DNA from: Adenanthera pavonina
Lineage: Eukaryota; Streptophyta; Magnoliopsida; Fabales; Fabaceae
Length of the DNA: 64,000 nt
Assembly (NCBI GenBank): GCA_026686845.1
Contig: JAIVEN010000012.1
Span: forward strand, 4,652,501-4,716,500
Reading direction: 5' to 3'
Under the pieces are notes generated by a model. The model was not told the DNA's origin. It was given only the letters and a program-made list of their open reading frames with translations, and ran no database searches. A program made the position numbers and the translations under genes. Below, one piece after another: positions 47,570 to 60,182 of the stretch (position 1 is the first letter of the stretch; every line of letters begins with the position of its first letter).

Positions 47570-49258
47570 TTTTCCATGTATTAGACTTCATTTAAGTCCA
47601 TTTAATCAAGATTAGAAGCTTGAATCAATTAAAAATGAAAAACAGAATTTTCAAATATTTGGGTATTGTTCATTTGTAAATTCCATTTTACTAATTGAAC
47701 TTTGAAAATTCATAACTAATTCAACAAAAATCATATCAATGTGATTCAAGTCTTTAAAAATAGCTAAAAGCATTTTCTACAAAGAAAAAAAATAAGAAAC
47801 AATGCAATTACTGGGCAATTCATGTAGTTTATTTCCTAAAGATTATTGTGCATTTGGTCAATTTTTACTTTCACAGGATTTTGGCCTTAAATCTTACTTT
47901 AGGTCACTAGTTTAGGCTTTTCCCATAATTTATTACCTGAAAAACCATCTCTCTCTCTCTCTATGCCATAGCTGAAACTTCATGGAAGGAAGGAGAAGAT
48001 GAAAATGAACTACTATAAAACACTTAGAAGTAAGGCTAGAATGCTTAAAGATCTCAAGTTAACAAGCTTACCAATTTTCCCTTGATTTTTCCTTCCTTTT
48101 TCTTTCTTTGTTTCCTCTCACAAGCTCTCCTTTTTTTTGCTGCTCCGAACCAGTTTTTCCTCTCTTTTCCAATTGCTTGGTTGTGCAAGTGAGAGAGAGA
48201 GAGAGAAAGGACATAAATGATGCTAATTAATTAACCTTGCAAGAGATTGTGAGTAAATTAGTTAAGAAGTCTTTTTGACATTGAGAGATACCTTAAAGTA
48301 AAATTGAATCCTAGACTAACATTAAATACCACTAATTGCAATTAAGAGTACGTAATTCATGTGCTATGAAATAAGTTTAGCAACAAAATCATAGGTTATC
48401 TCCCTTGTCTAGAATCACCACTAACATCTAACCTTAATGTAATTAGTTTATTTATACTTTTGCTCTTTGATTATTTGTGTTGCTTAAGTTAAGTGAAGGT
48501 GTGACAATTAATAGTTAATCGGATTTTGGAATCAAATCCTTATAAAACGATATTCTACTCATCATTATATTACTTGTCACAACCTTTGCGCTTGCGGTGT
48601 AGCCGGGTGGTGAACAATACATATAAGCTAAATCCATTCTCATCATCATTATTATCAGCATTGTTACCACCGTATTAACCTTGTGTCTTTGCACATAATA
48701 ATACTGAGTGCACAATATTCATAGGCTAAATTCTTTGTATACCTTACTTTTTTTAAAAAAAATTCTTAAAGAAGTTGTTTTATAAAATAATTAAATAATG
48801 CAATTTAAACACATGTGAAGCTACTGAAACACGCCACTTTTAGGGGTATTTTTGTCCAAAATACTGCATAATTTTTATTAGCTCAAAATAATCTTTACCG
48901 ATAATTTTTATCTGTACCGATTAATTATTTTTGCCATAATTGTCATTTAACTAGTACAAGATCATTCTAAATTTAATTTTAGGCTGATTTCATTATTTTG
49001 ATTCCAAAATATATCTGTAGGGATTCACTTCCAGTTCTTTTCACCTGTTTGTTTTTATGGAGGTCACAAGCCTCTTTTTCAATTTAAAAATCACTTTTGA
49101 CTTCAAACATGCATTATAAATTCATATAAACTCAATTAGCCTCTAAGCAGTATTCTATTGAATTCGACTCATTGAGAGCTTCATTTTGATGGGATTTCTA
49201 AAAATTTTAAAAATTTTGGAACTGCCCTTGACCCAAGGTAAAATTATAATTTTTACTC
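47570..49258 (-). repeat. Left LTR-like end of the 10.2-kb element
   Basis: It resembles family B (the phrase TTCATAACTAATTCAACAAAAATC parallels 2960-3000) and aligns with 55550-57125. Relative to the right copy it has a deletion near 47885 and an extra segment at about 48215-48740. Similarity to the right copy is lost after about 49256. Confidence 0.6.
48215..48740. other. Extra segment in the left LTR-like end
   Basis: About 520 bp present between GAGAGAAAGG and CCTTACTTTTTT, where the right copy has only a few bases. It contains two similar strings, ACAATACATATAAGCTAAAT and ACAATATTCATAGGCTAAAT, and a GC-richer patch CTTGCGGTGTAGCCGGGTGG near 48590. No TSD or terminal repeat was found, so its nature is unknown. 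Confidence 0.35.
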
Positions 49259-50460
49259 AACCTCTTACCATCATTCATTTTTGCTCATTTAGATATCACC
49301 CTAGGAGCTACCTCCCTTTGTTTTGCCTTGACGACTTTCATCTTATGCAGGATTTCATCTCTTTCCTCAATTGAATTTCTCCCCAAGAGCTACCTCTCTT
49401 TTATGTCGCCTAGGCAGCCTTTGGAGGGTTTCATTTATTGTGAGATCTTCCTACCAAACACTCTCTCATAGCAAGATTTCATACTGAGCTCAGCAATCAA
49501 CTATCTTAAGGCTTTGTAGTTCCCTAACTGCCTGCCACTACTTAAATACCTTGGGCTCATATTTTGTACCGTGGATTCATACCTCACACCCTTGACATCA
49601 TTAATACGTTACTAACTTTCCATTATGGAGGTATTGTATCTTTATCTAACTTCTTCTTTTAGATCATATATCACTTTTCCTGCTTTGCCCTTAACATCCT
49701 TCTTCAAACTTTTCTCAACTCGAGTCGTTGATATAATATTTAACTTACTCCTAGCACATAGAACACTTTTAGGGGTGGCTAAAATCAATATCTTCTTCTT
49801 ACAGTCTAGGAGGAATTATTTGTACAAAGCTAGTTCTGCTTGCTATGGTGCTTCGATATTTATTTAGACTAGTAATAGAGATTATGGCATTGCTTCTAGT
49901 GAACACATTCCCTTGTAAGCTTTATAACATTAACTTCCAGACCTAACCTCTTAGCACCATTATAAAAGAATGGCTTGCACCTACATCATACCTTTAATGA
50001 GATTAGGTGACTTACGGCCTCATAATAGGGCAGTATAAGGACTCTCCCTTGTGTTTATGGTCTGGTATTGGCCATCTCCATAGTACCATCACAGCTTTTT
50101 ATACTTGGTGTTACATTTTATCTTACTAAACATGGCCTTCTGCCATGAGCCTTTCTATATTTAAATAGGGTTGACTAGCTTGGTCTACCTCCTTTGCTCT
50201 TTTGCTTTGCTTAAAAAATTCCCTACTATTTTAAGGCTTCTTACTTTTACTCTTACTTACTTTTTCCTTTCTCTGCAATTTTTCTTATCACTACTAGTAG
50301 TTGGAGTTGTTGCAGCATATTTGTGATTTTGACTATTTCCATTGATCTTATTTACTTCAATTAATAATTGAAAGTCTGAATTTGCATTAGGTATTTTCTC
50401 TTTAACTATTACCTTGGGCCCCTTTTTCTAGCTTTTCTATCTTTTCTCATCCATTATCGT
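49259..50460 (-). other. Interior of the 10.2-kb element, left part
   Basis: No known domain. On the minus strand near 50290-50430 there is an open stretch of about 45 codons with PNANSDFQLLIEVNKING and a Lys-rich end. It may be the relic of an unrecognised frame. Confidence 0.35.
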
Positions 50461-53400
50461 TGTGATATCCCTATTTTTATGAGATGTTATAAAATAAATA
50501 AAAGATGAGAAACGAAGTAAGATGAAAATGCTGTATATAATCAGGTTTTAGAAGGAATTAATTTCTCATTTAATTTTCAGAAAAAATTATGTTTGGTCCT
50601 TAATTGGAATTAATTTTCCATAAGGTCCTTAGCAGAAATTAATTCCAGAACTCACTCCGGAAAATATACAATGTATCACTTGAATGAAAGCCCACTCCAA
50701 ACTGAGCGCAATGGTATAAGTATTGCATACCCGGTAGGTCTAGGTTGAGAGATAGACCAATTTAAAAGTTAATGTGAATAGTAAAAAGGAAATAATAAAA
50801 AATTGATCTTTGGGTAAAATTACAAGAAAGTGCCTGAAAGAATGGATAATTATATTTTTGACCCAACTTAAGGGCAAAACGGTCATTTCCCAAATTAGAA
50901 AAAAAAATGAATAATGCATTTAAGGCCCAAAAATGAAAAAGTTGATATTGTAAAATATAAAAAAAATTGGAAAAAATGGTGAGACACCGTTAAGCGTAAA
51001 GAAGGGTAAATATGTCATTTTTCTAGTTGAACGAAAAAATGAAAAAATTATATTTGGACCCCAAGAACCAATAACTTTTGCAATTTGGTCCCTTAAGAAT
51101 GACTCAACCTGTTTGAGAAAAGAGAAAATAATTTTGGGAAAAATTATAGTTAATGACCCGAAAGTTCTAAAAATTATAAATTAGTCTCGAGTCAAGGGTA
51201 TTTTTGTAAATATGAAAAATTATGGTCAAAATGAAGCTCTCAATGAGTTAGACCAAATGGAAAATGACAAGAAATTTATTAAGATCAAAATAATATTTAT
51301 TGGATAATTAAGGCTTAATATTAATATTTTACCCGATAAAAGTCAGTTCAGACTGCAAAAAAAGGCAGTGTTGATTCAAGGAGAATGATTGAACCTTGCT
51401 AAAATATATTTTGGGTCTAGATAATGATTTTGGACTAAAAGTAATTGTTAGATAATCATGTACCAATTTAATGACAATTTTGGCAAAAATATTTAATCGG
51501 TATGGGTAAATTTAATTGGTAAAAGGTATTTTGGTCCATTAAAATTTGAGAAGAATTTTTGGAAAATTTTCCCTCAATATGGCGTGAACAAGGCTGCAAG
51601 GGACATGGAGGGAATTAATTTCATTGATTTTGGTCCAATACTTCTCAAATAAGGTAAAGCTTTTTGGATAAAAAGGTAACCTTGATTAGTTAGATGATTA
51701 GCTAGTTAATTAAATCACTTAATCTCTCTCCCCTTCCATTTCAGACGTGGACAGCTGGCCATGTGGGAGAATTCATTATTTAAATGATTTTTGCAAATAC
51801 TTCTCGAAGAAGTATTTGAGAAAAAGAAAAAGAAAAAAAAAGAGGTAAAGTAACTTTGTGAAAAAATATATGTCCTCTCCTCATGAGTTGGCCGACCTTC
51901 ACTCATTTAGAAAGAAAGGATAAGTGATCTGAAAGCAAGAAAGAAAGGGAGCATGGCGTGAACAAAGAAAAGGGAAAGGGAGGAAGAGAAAGTGAAGACA
52001 AGTGAGCAAGGTTGGAAGTTCAAGCATTAAGATAAGCTTTTATGCTATTAGCTTGTGTTTTCAAGAAATTAGTGAAGCCTTCATGAAGTTGTCTTCTTCC
52101 TCTTTCCTCCATGAATTTCAGCCATGATAGAGCTTGAGTAAGAGATGAGTTTTTGGCCAAATAAATAAAGGGGAAAGCTTAGATTAGTTGCTAGAAGTAT
52201 GATTTTACAAGTGGTTTGCAAAATAGAATTTTAGGGGTTGGTTTGAGATTTTATGAACCAACACTGTGAACCAATGATTTAGGCATCTCTTTGATGTTAT
52301 GGTTAGGTTCAAGAAGATTAAGTAAGTGTTTGGAAGAGGTATGCCAAAGGTGAAAAGCAAGGAAAGTCATTAAGGTAGCATTTTTACCATTTTTGCATTA
52401 TATTGTCTTGTGATATTTCTATGAATTTGATGATGTGCCATATAATTGTTTTGATGTTTTGTGATGTTGGCTGAGTTAGATGAAGGGGTTTGTGACCCCG
52501 GGTAGCCCGATTTACAAAAAGAAACTCTGCCTAAATTTTTATGGAATTATATGGCTTAATTTGTTCAAAGTGTTTCTTGATTGCTTCCATGACCCTGTTA
52601 TGATAAATGTGATGATATGTATAATTGAATGGTAATTGCTACTGAGATTCTTTGAATTTCACTCTTCCAAATGCTAACCATAATAGGGCCAAGCAATGGA
52701 AGGAATCCAAGGAGAGCTAAAGGAAAAGGAGGAAGAGAATGATGAATGATATTATTATGCAAGTCTTAATGTTATGTTTTGGGAATTTGTATAAGTTTGT
52801 ATGAAAGGGGTAAATCCTGTATGATGCCTTGAATATATTATTTTAAGTCTTCTATGATATTATGCATGAAATTGGAGTTATAAATGTCAATGTAAATGTA
52901 TTGTGAAGCTTACTATGTAAGCTATGACATAAGTTTGTTTAAGATGACCAGTATTGATTTAAGCAGGGGAACTCTATTCGAAACGGAGCATCCTATATAA
53001 GTGTTATACATGCTCTTAAATTAGACAGAACAAGCTTCTTATAGAGCTAAAGAACACTTAAATTGGACAAATGTATGAATTATAGTGATTTTTCAAAAGG
53101 GTTTAGAACAGAGAAAGGTTGGGAAAACTGGAAACTGAGAGTTAGGTACTGGAAAATTAAAAAGGTGATATAAATCGTGCAGAGCTCCAAAAATTTGGTG
53201 GTTTGTATTTATGGAAATTTATATGTTTTAAGTTTCATATGCCACTGATTTGGGGGTAATTGGAGCTATCTTATAGGAGATATGGAGGTTTTCCCAAAAC
53301 TGTTCCAGCAAAAGTGGAATTCTGACCCTTTATGATTTAAGTTAATACCATGCCCTGTGAAAGTTGAATAAATATACAAGGAAAATATTTCGAGAAAGTA

Positions 53401-53820
53401 GACTCATAGGGCTTTCCAATGACATAAAGAATGTATGATTTGGCTCAGGGTAGAGTGAGATATGAATTTTTAAATATAAGGCCAAAATCCTGGGGAAGAG
53501 AAAATGACCAAATGTACAGTAAATGTTTGAGGAATAAACTGTATAAATTGGTCAGGAGAATGATCTGTTTAATATTTTTCCATGTATAAAAGGTTTTTAT
53601 CTATTTTTAGAGACTTGAATCACTATGAAATAATTTTTCTAGAATTAGTTATGAATTTTCAAAGTTCAGTCGGCAAAATGAAAGTTACCACATGAACAGT
53701 AACAAAAAATTTTGGAAATTCTGATTTTCATTCTTATGTGATTCAAGCTTAGGATCAAGTATAATCAGACTTAAAAGGAGTCTAATTCATGGGAAATGAG
53801 TCTAAAAGTAAGGTGTTACA
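50461..53820 (+). mobile_element. Solo LTR, family B variant, ATCGT TSD
   Basis: Runs from TGTGATATCCCTATTTTT to AAAGTAAGGTGTTACA, with ATCGT at 50456-50460 and 53821-53825. The middle (about 51140-51560) matches the gypsy 3' LTR at 34410-34800. It is 3360 bp, about 400 bp longer than other family-B copies. It lies in the opposite orientation to its host element. It contains no coding sequence. Confidence 0.9.
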
Positions 53821-55510
53821 ATCGTACTATTGGGGGTACAGTGAATTTCGAGTTTGTTGGTTATGACTTGCTATACATTCATTGACCAGCTCATTCTTAT
53901 TCTAGCGAATCATTATAAATTCTATTTCCTTCGATCAACCTCATTCTTCAACATATACCTTGATATTAAAGTTTCTTTCCTTAACGTGCAACTCATTAAC
54001 TTGGAAACCTTTCCCAGGCTCATACTCCTTCTCGGTGTCTTGTACATCAACCTATCATTAAAAGGTGGCAGCTTACATTTCCTAAATTGTGCAACCTTGT
54101 GTTAATGGTGGGTATTCTCAACTATTTGTCCTGTAGCTTGTTTCGCAGGAGCTTACTGATATGTTTGAGACTGCTACAATATAAGTGGAGCATCAGGGTT
54201 CTAGCTTCCTTCTTTTGTCCGTAGGCATTAATCATTTCTTGTAATTGCTCTCCATCATCCTCTGCTGATGATTCGGACAATCAAGGATCATTCATAGGGA
54301 ATCTGAATCTTGACTACGTTCATTCATTATTACAAGAGTCGTTCTTGTGCTACCTGTTTTTACTCACCTTTTCATCTTTTAGCTATTCTTTATCTTTCAT
54401 CTTACTAATTGCAGTAACCAATAATTGCACTGAGCAGTGATATTAACTACTATTTTCATCTTTATCTTTCGACCCTTGATCTTTACACTTTACTACTAAC
54501 GTAATACTTTACTACATCTATACTTGGTTAGAAATTTGTAGCCACTATCATACCACCTATACATTTTATCTGTACTTATATTATCATCATACTAGACTTT
54601 TCAAGTTTCCATACTTACATCAGACTCACCTTTACCTATTGATATCTCCATTGGATCCTTTCTGGATCATCCTCCGAGACTTCCATTACCTCATAGTTTT
54701 GTGTAGCATCAAGTACTGGCTCAACCCATTCACTTCTAGGGAGCCAATTATCATGATGCCCTTCAATGCATTCTTTCACTGCTAGCATAGTACTAAGAAG
54801 ATCTAGAACTTAAACTTATCTTCCAGATCTATCCTAGTGTCCCTTAAACCACTTTATCAATCATTTGGATTTGGAGTCCTTAGTTTAGTTGGAAGGGCTA
54901 TCATTCTCTTCAAATGATTCAACTAACACAAACTTACTTATCGTAGCTTATAGGCTAATCAACCTCTTCATCTAAAGGTGTGATTACTTACTCTTGGTGG
55001 GGCTACACCTAAAGAGACCACTACCATTGGGTTGCTTCTTGGGCTCAGGTAATCTTTTCATTTAATGGCCATTGTGTGGCTAATCATTAGTTGAAATCAT
55101 ACTAAATTCTACCTTTTCCTCTGTAGAATTTTGATTTGGCTTAGGCCAATTTTTGTTTCTGTGTACTAGACATGCCTCTTTTCTAGCTTACCTTCCTTGA
55201 AAACATACCTTAATTTTCACCATTGACTTTTTTCATAACTAGCTTTCTTTATTACTATCATTTATTCCTTTTTGGCCTCTTTTATTTATTACTGAAAACA
55301 TTTTGTTACTAATATTACTTCATTTCATACGTGGGAGACTTGTCTTTCTACTCATTATCTCCCACCATTATGTTTCTTAACTACTTTCTGGTTAGTGGCT
55401 TGGCATTCGAGAAAGCTTTAGGTGAACATTCACACTGGCTTCTGATCAATGAAGTTTCATATCTTTCTAAAATCATCCTAGGTCATCATCTTTCATAGAA
55501 TTATTAGGTC
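53821..55510 (-). other. Interior of the 10.2-kb element, right part, with coding-like blocks
   Basis: On the minus strand there are separate open blocks between stops: about 53922-54104 (HKVAQFRKCKLPPFNDR, basic), 54122-54285 (SAEDDGEQLQEMINAYGQKK, charged) and 54636-54815 (VKECIEGHHDNWLPRSEWVE, acidic toward its end). Their Lys/Glu-rich composition looks protein-like, but I recognise no family. The other strand shows only hydrophobic shadow frames. Confidence 0.35.
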
Positions 55511-57714
55511 ATCCTCTTTCAGAGAATTACATAATTTCTTAAAACACAAATTCATAACTTGAACTTTTACATCAAACATCAATTTCCCTTCCTTCCCCCA
55601 TAGCTTCCTTGTCTCCTTTGCCATAGCTTGTGCCTAACATATTTATCATTTTGGAAGAGTGAGATTCAAAAGAATATTTTACCTAACCATGCAATCATAA
55701 TATCTTAACAATTCATAGAAACATCATGGATTCTCATAAAACATACAATGCCATAATATTTTATAAAAATTTTGGTAGAGTTTTCTTTTATGTTTTAGAC
55801 ATCCCAGGGTCACAAAACCCCTTTAAACAACTCAGCCAACATTCAAGAGACATCATAAAATACCAATCATGGCATCAAACAATTCATAAAAATCATAAAT
55901 TCATCATAGGATAATGTAATGCATGAAAGGGAAAATACTACCTTCTTAGCTTCCTTTGCTTTTCACCTTTGATATACCTCTTCCAAACACTTGCACAAGC
56001 TTTCTTGAACCTAAATGTAACATCAATTGAGCTTATAAGTCACTAGTTCTTGGAACTAAAACACAAAGTGCTCACTAGAACCCTAAAATCACATATTGTT
56101 ATTCCTTTAGTTTTTCCTTGAGCCAATCCATGTTCTTAATATTTTGGACCATGAGAAATACATTTTTGACATCAAAATAACAGAATTCCACCTCTAACTA
56201 TCCCCCCTATTCTGACTGAACCCTAAAGAAAATGGGGGATTTTGATTTGCTTCCAAAATACTTGCTACAACTTGTGAAAACTTACTTTAGGTAACTAGTT
56301 TATGTTTTTCCCTTAATTTATTGCTTGAAAAACCATCTCTCTCTCTCTCTCTCTCTCTAAGCCATAGCCAAAACTTTATAAAGGGAAGGAAAAGATGAAA
56401 ACTCTATTGAACTGCCATAAAACACTAGGAAACTAGGCTAGAATGTTTAAAGATTTCAAGTTAGTAAGCTTACCAATTTTCTCTTGATTTTTCCTTCCTT
56501 TTTCTTCTCTTTTACCTTCCTTATTCCCTCACAAGCTCTCCTTTCCTTTGCTGCTCCAGACTAGTTTTTCCTCTCCTTTCCAATTGCTTGATCGTGCAAG
56601 TGTGAGAGAGAGGATATAATCCAACCTTACTTTTTTTAAAAACTTCTTAAAGAAGTTGTTTTATAAAATAATTAAATAATGCAATTTAAACACATGGGCA
56701 GCTGCTAAAACATGCCACTTTTAGGGGTTTTTTTGTCTAAAATGCTCCGTAATTTTTATTAGTTCAAAATAATATTTACCAATAATTTTTACCCGTACCG
56801 ATTAATTACTTTTACCATAATTGTCATTTAACTAGTACAAGATCATTTTAAATTTAATTTTAGGCTAACTTCATTATTTTAATCCCAAAATATATTTGTA
56901 AGGATTTACTTTATGTTCTCCTCACCTGTCTGCTTTTAGGTGACAAATTTCTTTTTCAGATTAAAAATCACTTTTGACCTTAAACTTGAATTATAAATTC
57001 ATTTGAACTCAATTAGTCTCTAAGTAATATTCCATTGAGTTTGAATCATAGAAAGTTCCATTTTGATAGGATTTCTAAAAATTTTAAAAATTCCAAAACT
57101 GTCCTTGACTCAATGTAAAATTATAATTTTTAATTCTTTCAGGCTATTTTTCATAATTTTTCTCAGGGATTTAATTGCAACAATTCTTCCTTTTCTAGGA
57201 GTAAATTGCATATAATTCTTTTCCTCTAGGCTTAAAATACAATTTTCACATTTTATTTTCCAGGAGATGACTGCCTTGAGTTGGGTAAAACTATAAATAC
57301 ATAATCTTTCGGGTAGTTTCTCATAATTTCCTCTAAAGACCAATGTTTTAATAAGTTTTTACTATTCATGCTATACTTTCAAATTGACCTATCTTTCAAC
57401 ATCGACCTCTGAACTACGTAATATTTATACCGTTACGCTAAGCTCAACTCTAGCTTCCATTAAATAGGTATATTGCATATTTTTTGGCTTAGTTTTAGAA
57501 TTAATTCATGCTAAGGACCTTATAGAAACTTAATTCCAATAAAAAACCAAACATAATTCCTTCTACAAACCATATGGAAAATAATTTCATTTAAGGACCA
57601 AGCATGTAACATTACCGTCTTACTTCTTTTTTCGTTGTTTCAGGCATCTTATGCCACGATCCCCTACATCTCAATATATACCCTGACATCTTATATGAAA
57701 TTTGGAATGTTACA
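55511..57714 (-). repeat. Right LTR-like end of the 10.2-kb element
   Basis: Aligns with 5560-7590-type family-B sequence and with the left end. It contains a long (CT)n run at about 56335-56359 and ends GGAATGTTACA before the GAGTG duplication. Its inner end appears truncated. Confidence 0.55.
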
Positions 57715-58172
57715 GAGTGTGGTGCTGCAGCTTAGACATTGGTGCTGTAACACCTTTAAATTTCTGATGCACATGAAATTTAATTCCAACCTTCGATGGA
57801 TTTGATTCCAACTCTTACATATCACTCTACTCTCACTTTAACAATAGACACCAACCACATCTCAAAATACTTTCGTATGAAGATTTTGAATGTCTAAAAC
57901 TGAAATGGTCAGTTTTGGACTAAACTATGGCACTTAGGCCTCCTATTCCCTAGCCATTGCACTAACACCAAAATCAACACCTGGCCCAAGTCCCAAATAC
58001 CTCATGAATTGGATTTAGGGTGATCTCATCCTAAGGAAACCATCCTTATAGAATTTGACTCCCTTGAGCCCCACAAGCAACACGTAGGTTAGATACCCAC
58101 TTTACTAAACAAGTATACCTGCCAACCACAACCATATAATCCAAACTTAGCAAGATATAATACACAACATAC
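57715..58172 (-). mobile_element. 5' LTR (family A) of the minus-strand gypsy element, outer part
   Basis: Continues the LTR interrupted at 47546. It matches 27350-27790 closely (GGCACTTAGGCCTCCTATTC, CACAAGCAACACGTAGGTTA-like blocks). Similarity stops after ACACAACATACCAG, so the LTR is truncated at its outer end. Confidence 0.65.
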
Positions 58173-58560
58173 CAGTATATCCAGACTTTAAAGGAAAAAA
58201 TTTCATCCTCCAACGCACTCTAATCCACTAGTTTTCAATCACCTCCTTCATCGCTGCCACCTACGATGCCGGTTCCCACTTCTTCATCAAGTCTCAATCG
58301 ATGGCTATGTTGCTACACCAAATTGCCTAACCCCTGACTTTCCCAAGTCAATCTCACCCAAAATTGGCAATAGACACGGATTCTCTCTAACCTTTGGGAT
58401 CGCTATCCCTGCTGACAACGATTCACCCTTCTTCATCAACTATCTCAGTCACCGGCTTTACATGCTGCACCCAAAACCCTTGCCCTGCCAAGGCCTCCTT
58501 TATTCTATCGAACTATTCAACCTAATTCATCTTGTAAAATAATGACAAAATATTGAATGA
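58173..58560 (+). other. GC-richer segment with a 116-codon open frame
   Basis: The segment is clearly less AT-rich than its surroundings. One plus-strand frame is open from 58192 to the TAA at 58540-58542 (116 codons). It includes HQVSIDGYVATPNCLTPDF and GFSLTFGIAIPADNDSPFF, but has no ATG near its start. I recognise no family. It may be a gene fragment carried next to the retrotransposon or a chance open frame. Confidence 0.3.
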
Positions 58561-59599
58561 CATAAACATTAGAATGGATTATTGTTTATTCATTTTTTTA
58601 TTTTATTGTAAATCAAATTTTTAATATTGAATTACAATATACATATTAAAATTTTAAAATGCATCATAAGCCAAAAAAATATAAATATCAAAGTTAATTT
58701 TTAAATAGATTTTTTTTAATTTGAATTTTTTATATTCATTAAATAATTATATGTATTTAAAAAATTATATTCTTTATTCCTTTCTTTCTGATTGAATTCT
58801 TCATTCTTTTCTTTATCTACCCATTAATATCCTCTTAACAATATTATTGATCAGAATTTATTGGGATGATTATTTAAAAAATCATTATTCTACAACTATA
58901 CATATCAAAATTAAGGTAGATCATTATTTTTTAAAGGCATGGTATGATATGGGTAGAGATAAATAAGCGTTTAAGCCCTTATGATGTAATAAAAAAGATA
59001 TTATTTTTAAAATTTGTAGATTTATCAAATAAATATATATTTTGATAATTTAATAATTTCAATTCAAATAACTATAGTTATTGTGATTGCTAATAATTAA
59101 TGTTCAGGATACCAAATTGGTTGGCGAGAAAAAAAAAGTTAACTAAATAGAATTTCGTACAAAAAAACTGAATTTCAAAATTTTCCATAATTTTTAAATA
59201 TAAAATGGTTTAAGAAAATTACATATTATTTAATTATATAATTAGTTAAATAATTAGGCATTCAACAAATCCATTTGTTGCCATTTTAAACACAAGTTTT
59301 AAAAGCACTTTTTCTAGTTTTCCACCATCAATCAAACCTATTCACGATGAATTATGAAAATTTAACAAAATTAACCCAAATCCATGCATGCGGCTTGTTA
59401 ATGATGGAATGAAATTGCCTACAGGGAACGATCAAATTTGAAAGTAAACTTGGGGTTGGGATTGTGGGGGAAAATACTTGAGACTAGAACAAGTATGGGC
59501 AGTACCAAAAAAAAAAGAGTAAAACTGGAAAAAAAAAAAGGCTGCTCTTGTTTAGGCCCAAGCCGATGATAAAATGAGCAATGTGAAGTGGCATATTTG
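58561..59599. other. AT-rich intergenic sequence
   Basis: No gene, repeat family or RNA recognised. Confidence 0.45.
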
Positions 59600-60182
59600 C
59601 TAGGGCTGAACAATAATGCTCGAGGTCCTTTTGGTCCGGTCCAATCCGTTCACATCGGGTCAACTAGGTTAGGTCAATTTTTGGGTCAGGTCGGGGTTAG
59701 GGTCAAGTGTTATTGGCCCTGCTCGGCCCGACCTATATGTATTTTTTTATTTTTTATTTATTTTAATTATTATATATATTAATTGATTTTGTAAGATTTT
59801 TTTCTTTATGTATCTAATATAATACATTTATTATGTAAATATTATGAAAACATTTTAAGATTTTAATGTTTCAATTTTTTAAAATTTTGAATTGATTTTT
59901 TAACTTAATATTATATAAAATAATGTATAATGGTTAAATATTTATAAATTTTTAAAAATGTTATTTTTTTAACATTATTTTTTAAGAAAATTTATTTTTA
60001 GATATAAATAAGTATATTTTTTATTATTAAATAAAGTTATTTTTTTATTTTTTTAAAAAATACTTGGTATCAAGTTGGCCTGGTACTTGACCCGATACTA
60101 ACTCAATACTGGCTCAAGTGTTCATCGGGCTGAGCAATGGGTAGAGGTTAAAACTAGCCCAACCCTGCCTATGAACACCCTT
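59600..60182. mobile_element. hAT-like MITE candidate
   Basis: The left end TAGGGCTGAACAATAATG and the reverse complement of the right end (TAAGGGTGTTCATAGGC) are similar. The subterminal regions are rich in GGTCCGGTCC, GGTCGGGTT-like and CCCGACC words, as in common plant hAT-derived MITEs, with an AT-rich core. An 8-bp TSD was not confirmed. Confidence 0.4.

Larger units (their letters stand above)
47547..57714 (-). mobile_element. 10.2-kb LTR element without recognisable pol, GAGTG TSD
   Basis: It starts TGTCATAACTCATG and ends TTGGAATGTTACA, flanked by GAGTG at 47542-47546 and 57715-57719. The gypsy LTR continues on both sides, so the whole block is one insertion. The two ends hold related LTRs: 47870-49256 and 56280-57125 align well, including the CT microsatellite and a TTACTTTTTTTAAAAA block. 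Each copy has deletions, and the inner LTR borders and primer-binding site are not resolved. Excluding the nested solo LTR (50461-53820), the interior of about 3 kb shows no gag, protease, reverse transcriptase, RNase H or integrase motif on either strand. It could be a large non-autonomous derivative or a decayed element. Confidence 0.7.

Noticed and set aside
51715..51906. Minus-strand open frame with a poly-Phe run
   Set aside because: It comes from a poly-A/G tract inside a solo LTR.
53854..54105. Hydrophobic plus-strand open frame, possible membrane protein
   Set aside because: The opposite strand has a better protein-like composition here, and T-rich sequence gives hydrophobic shadows.
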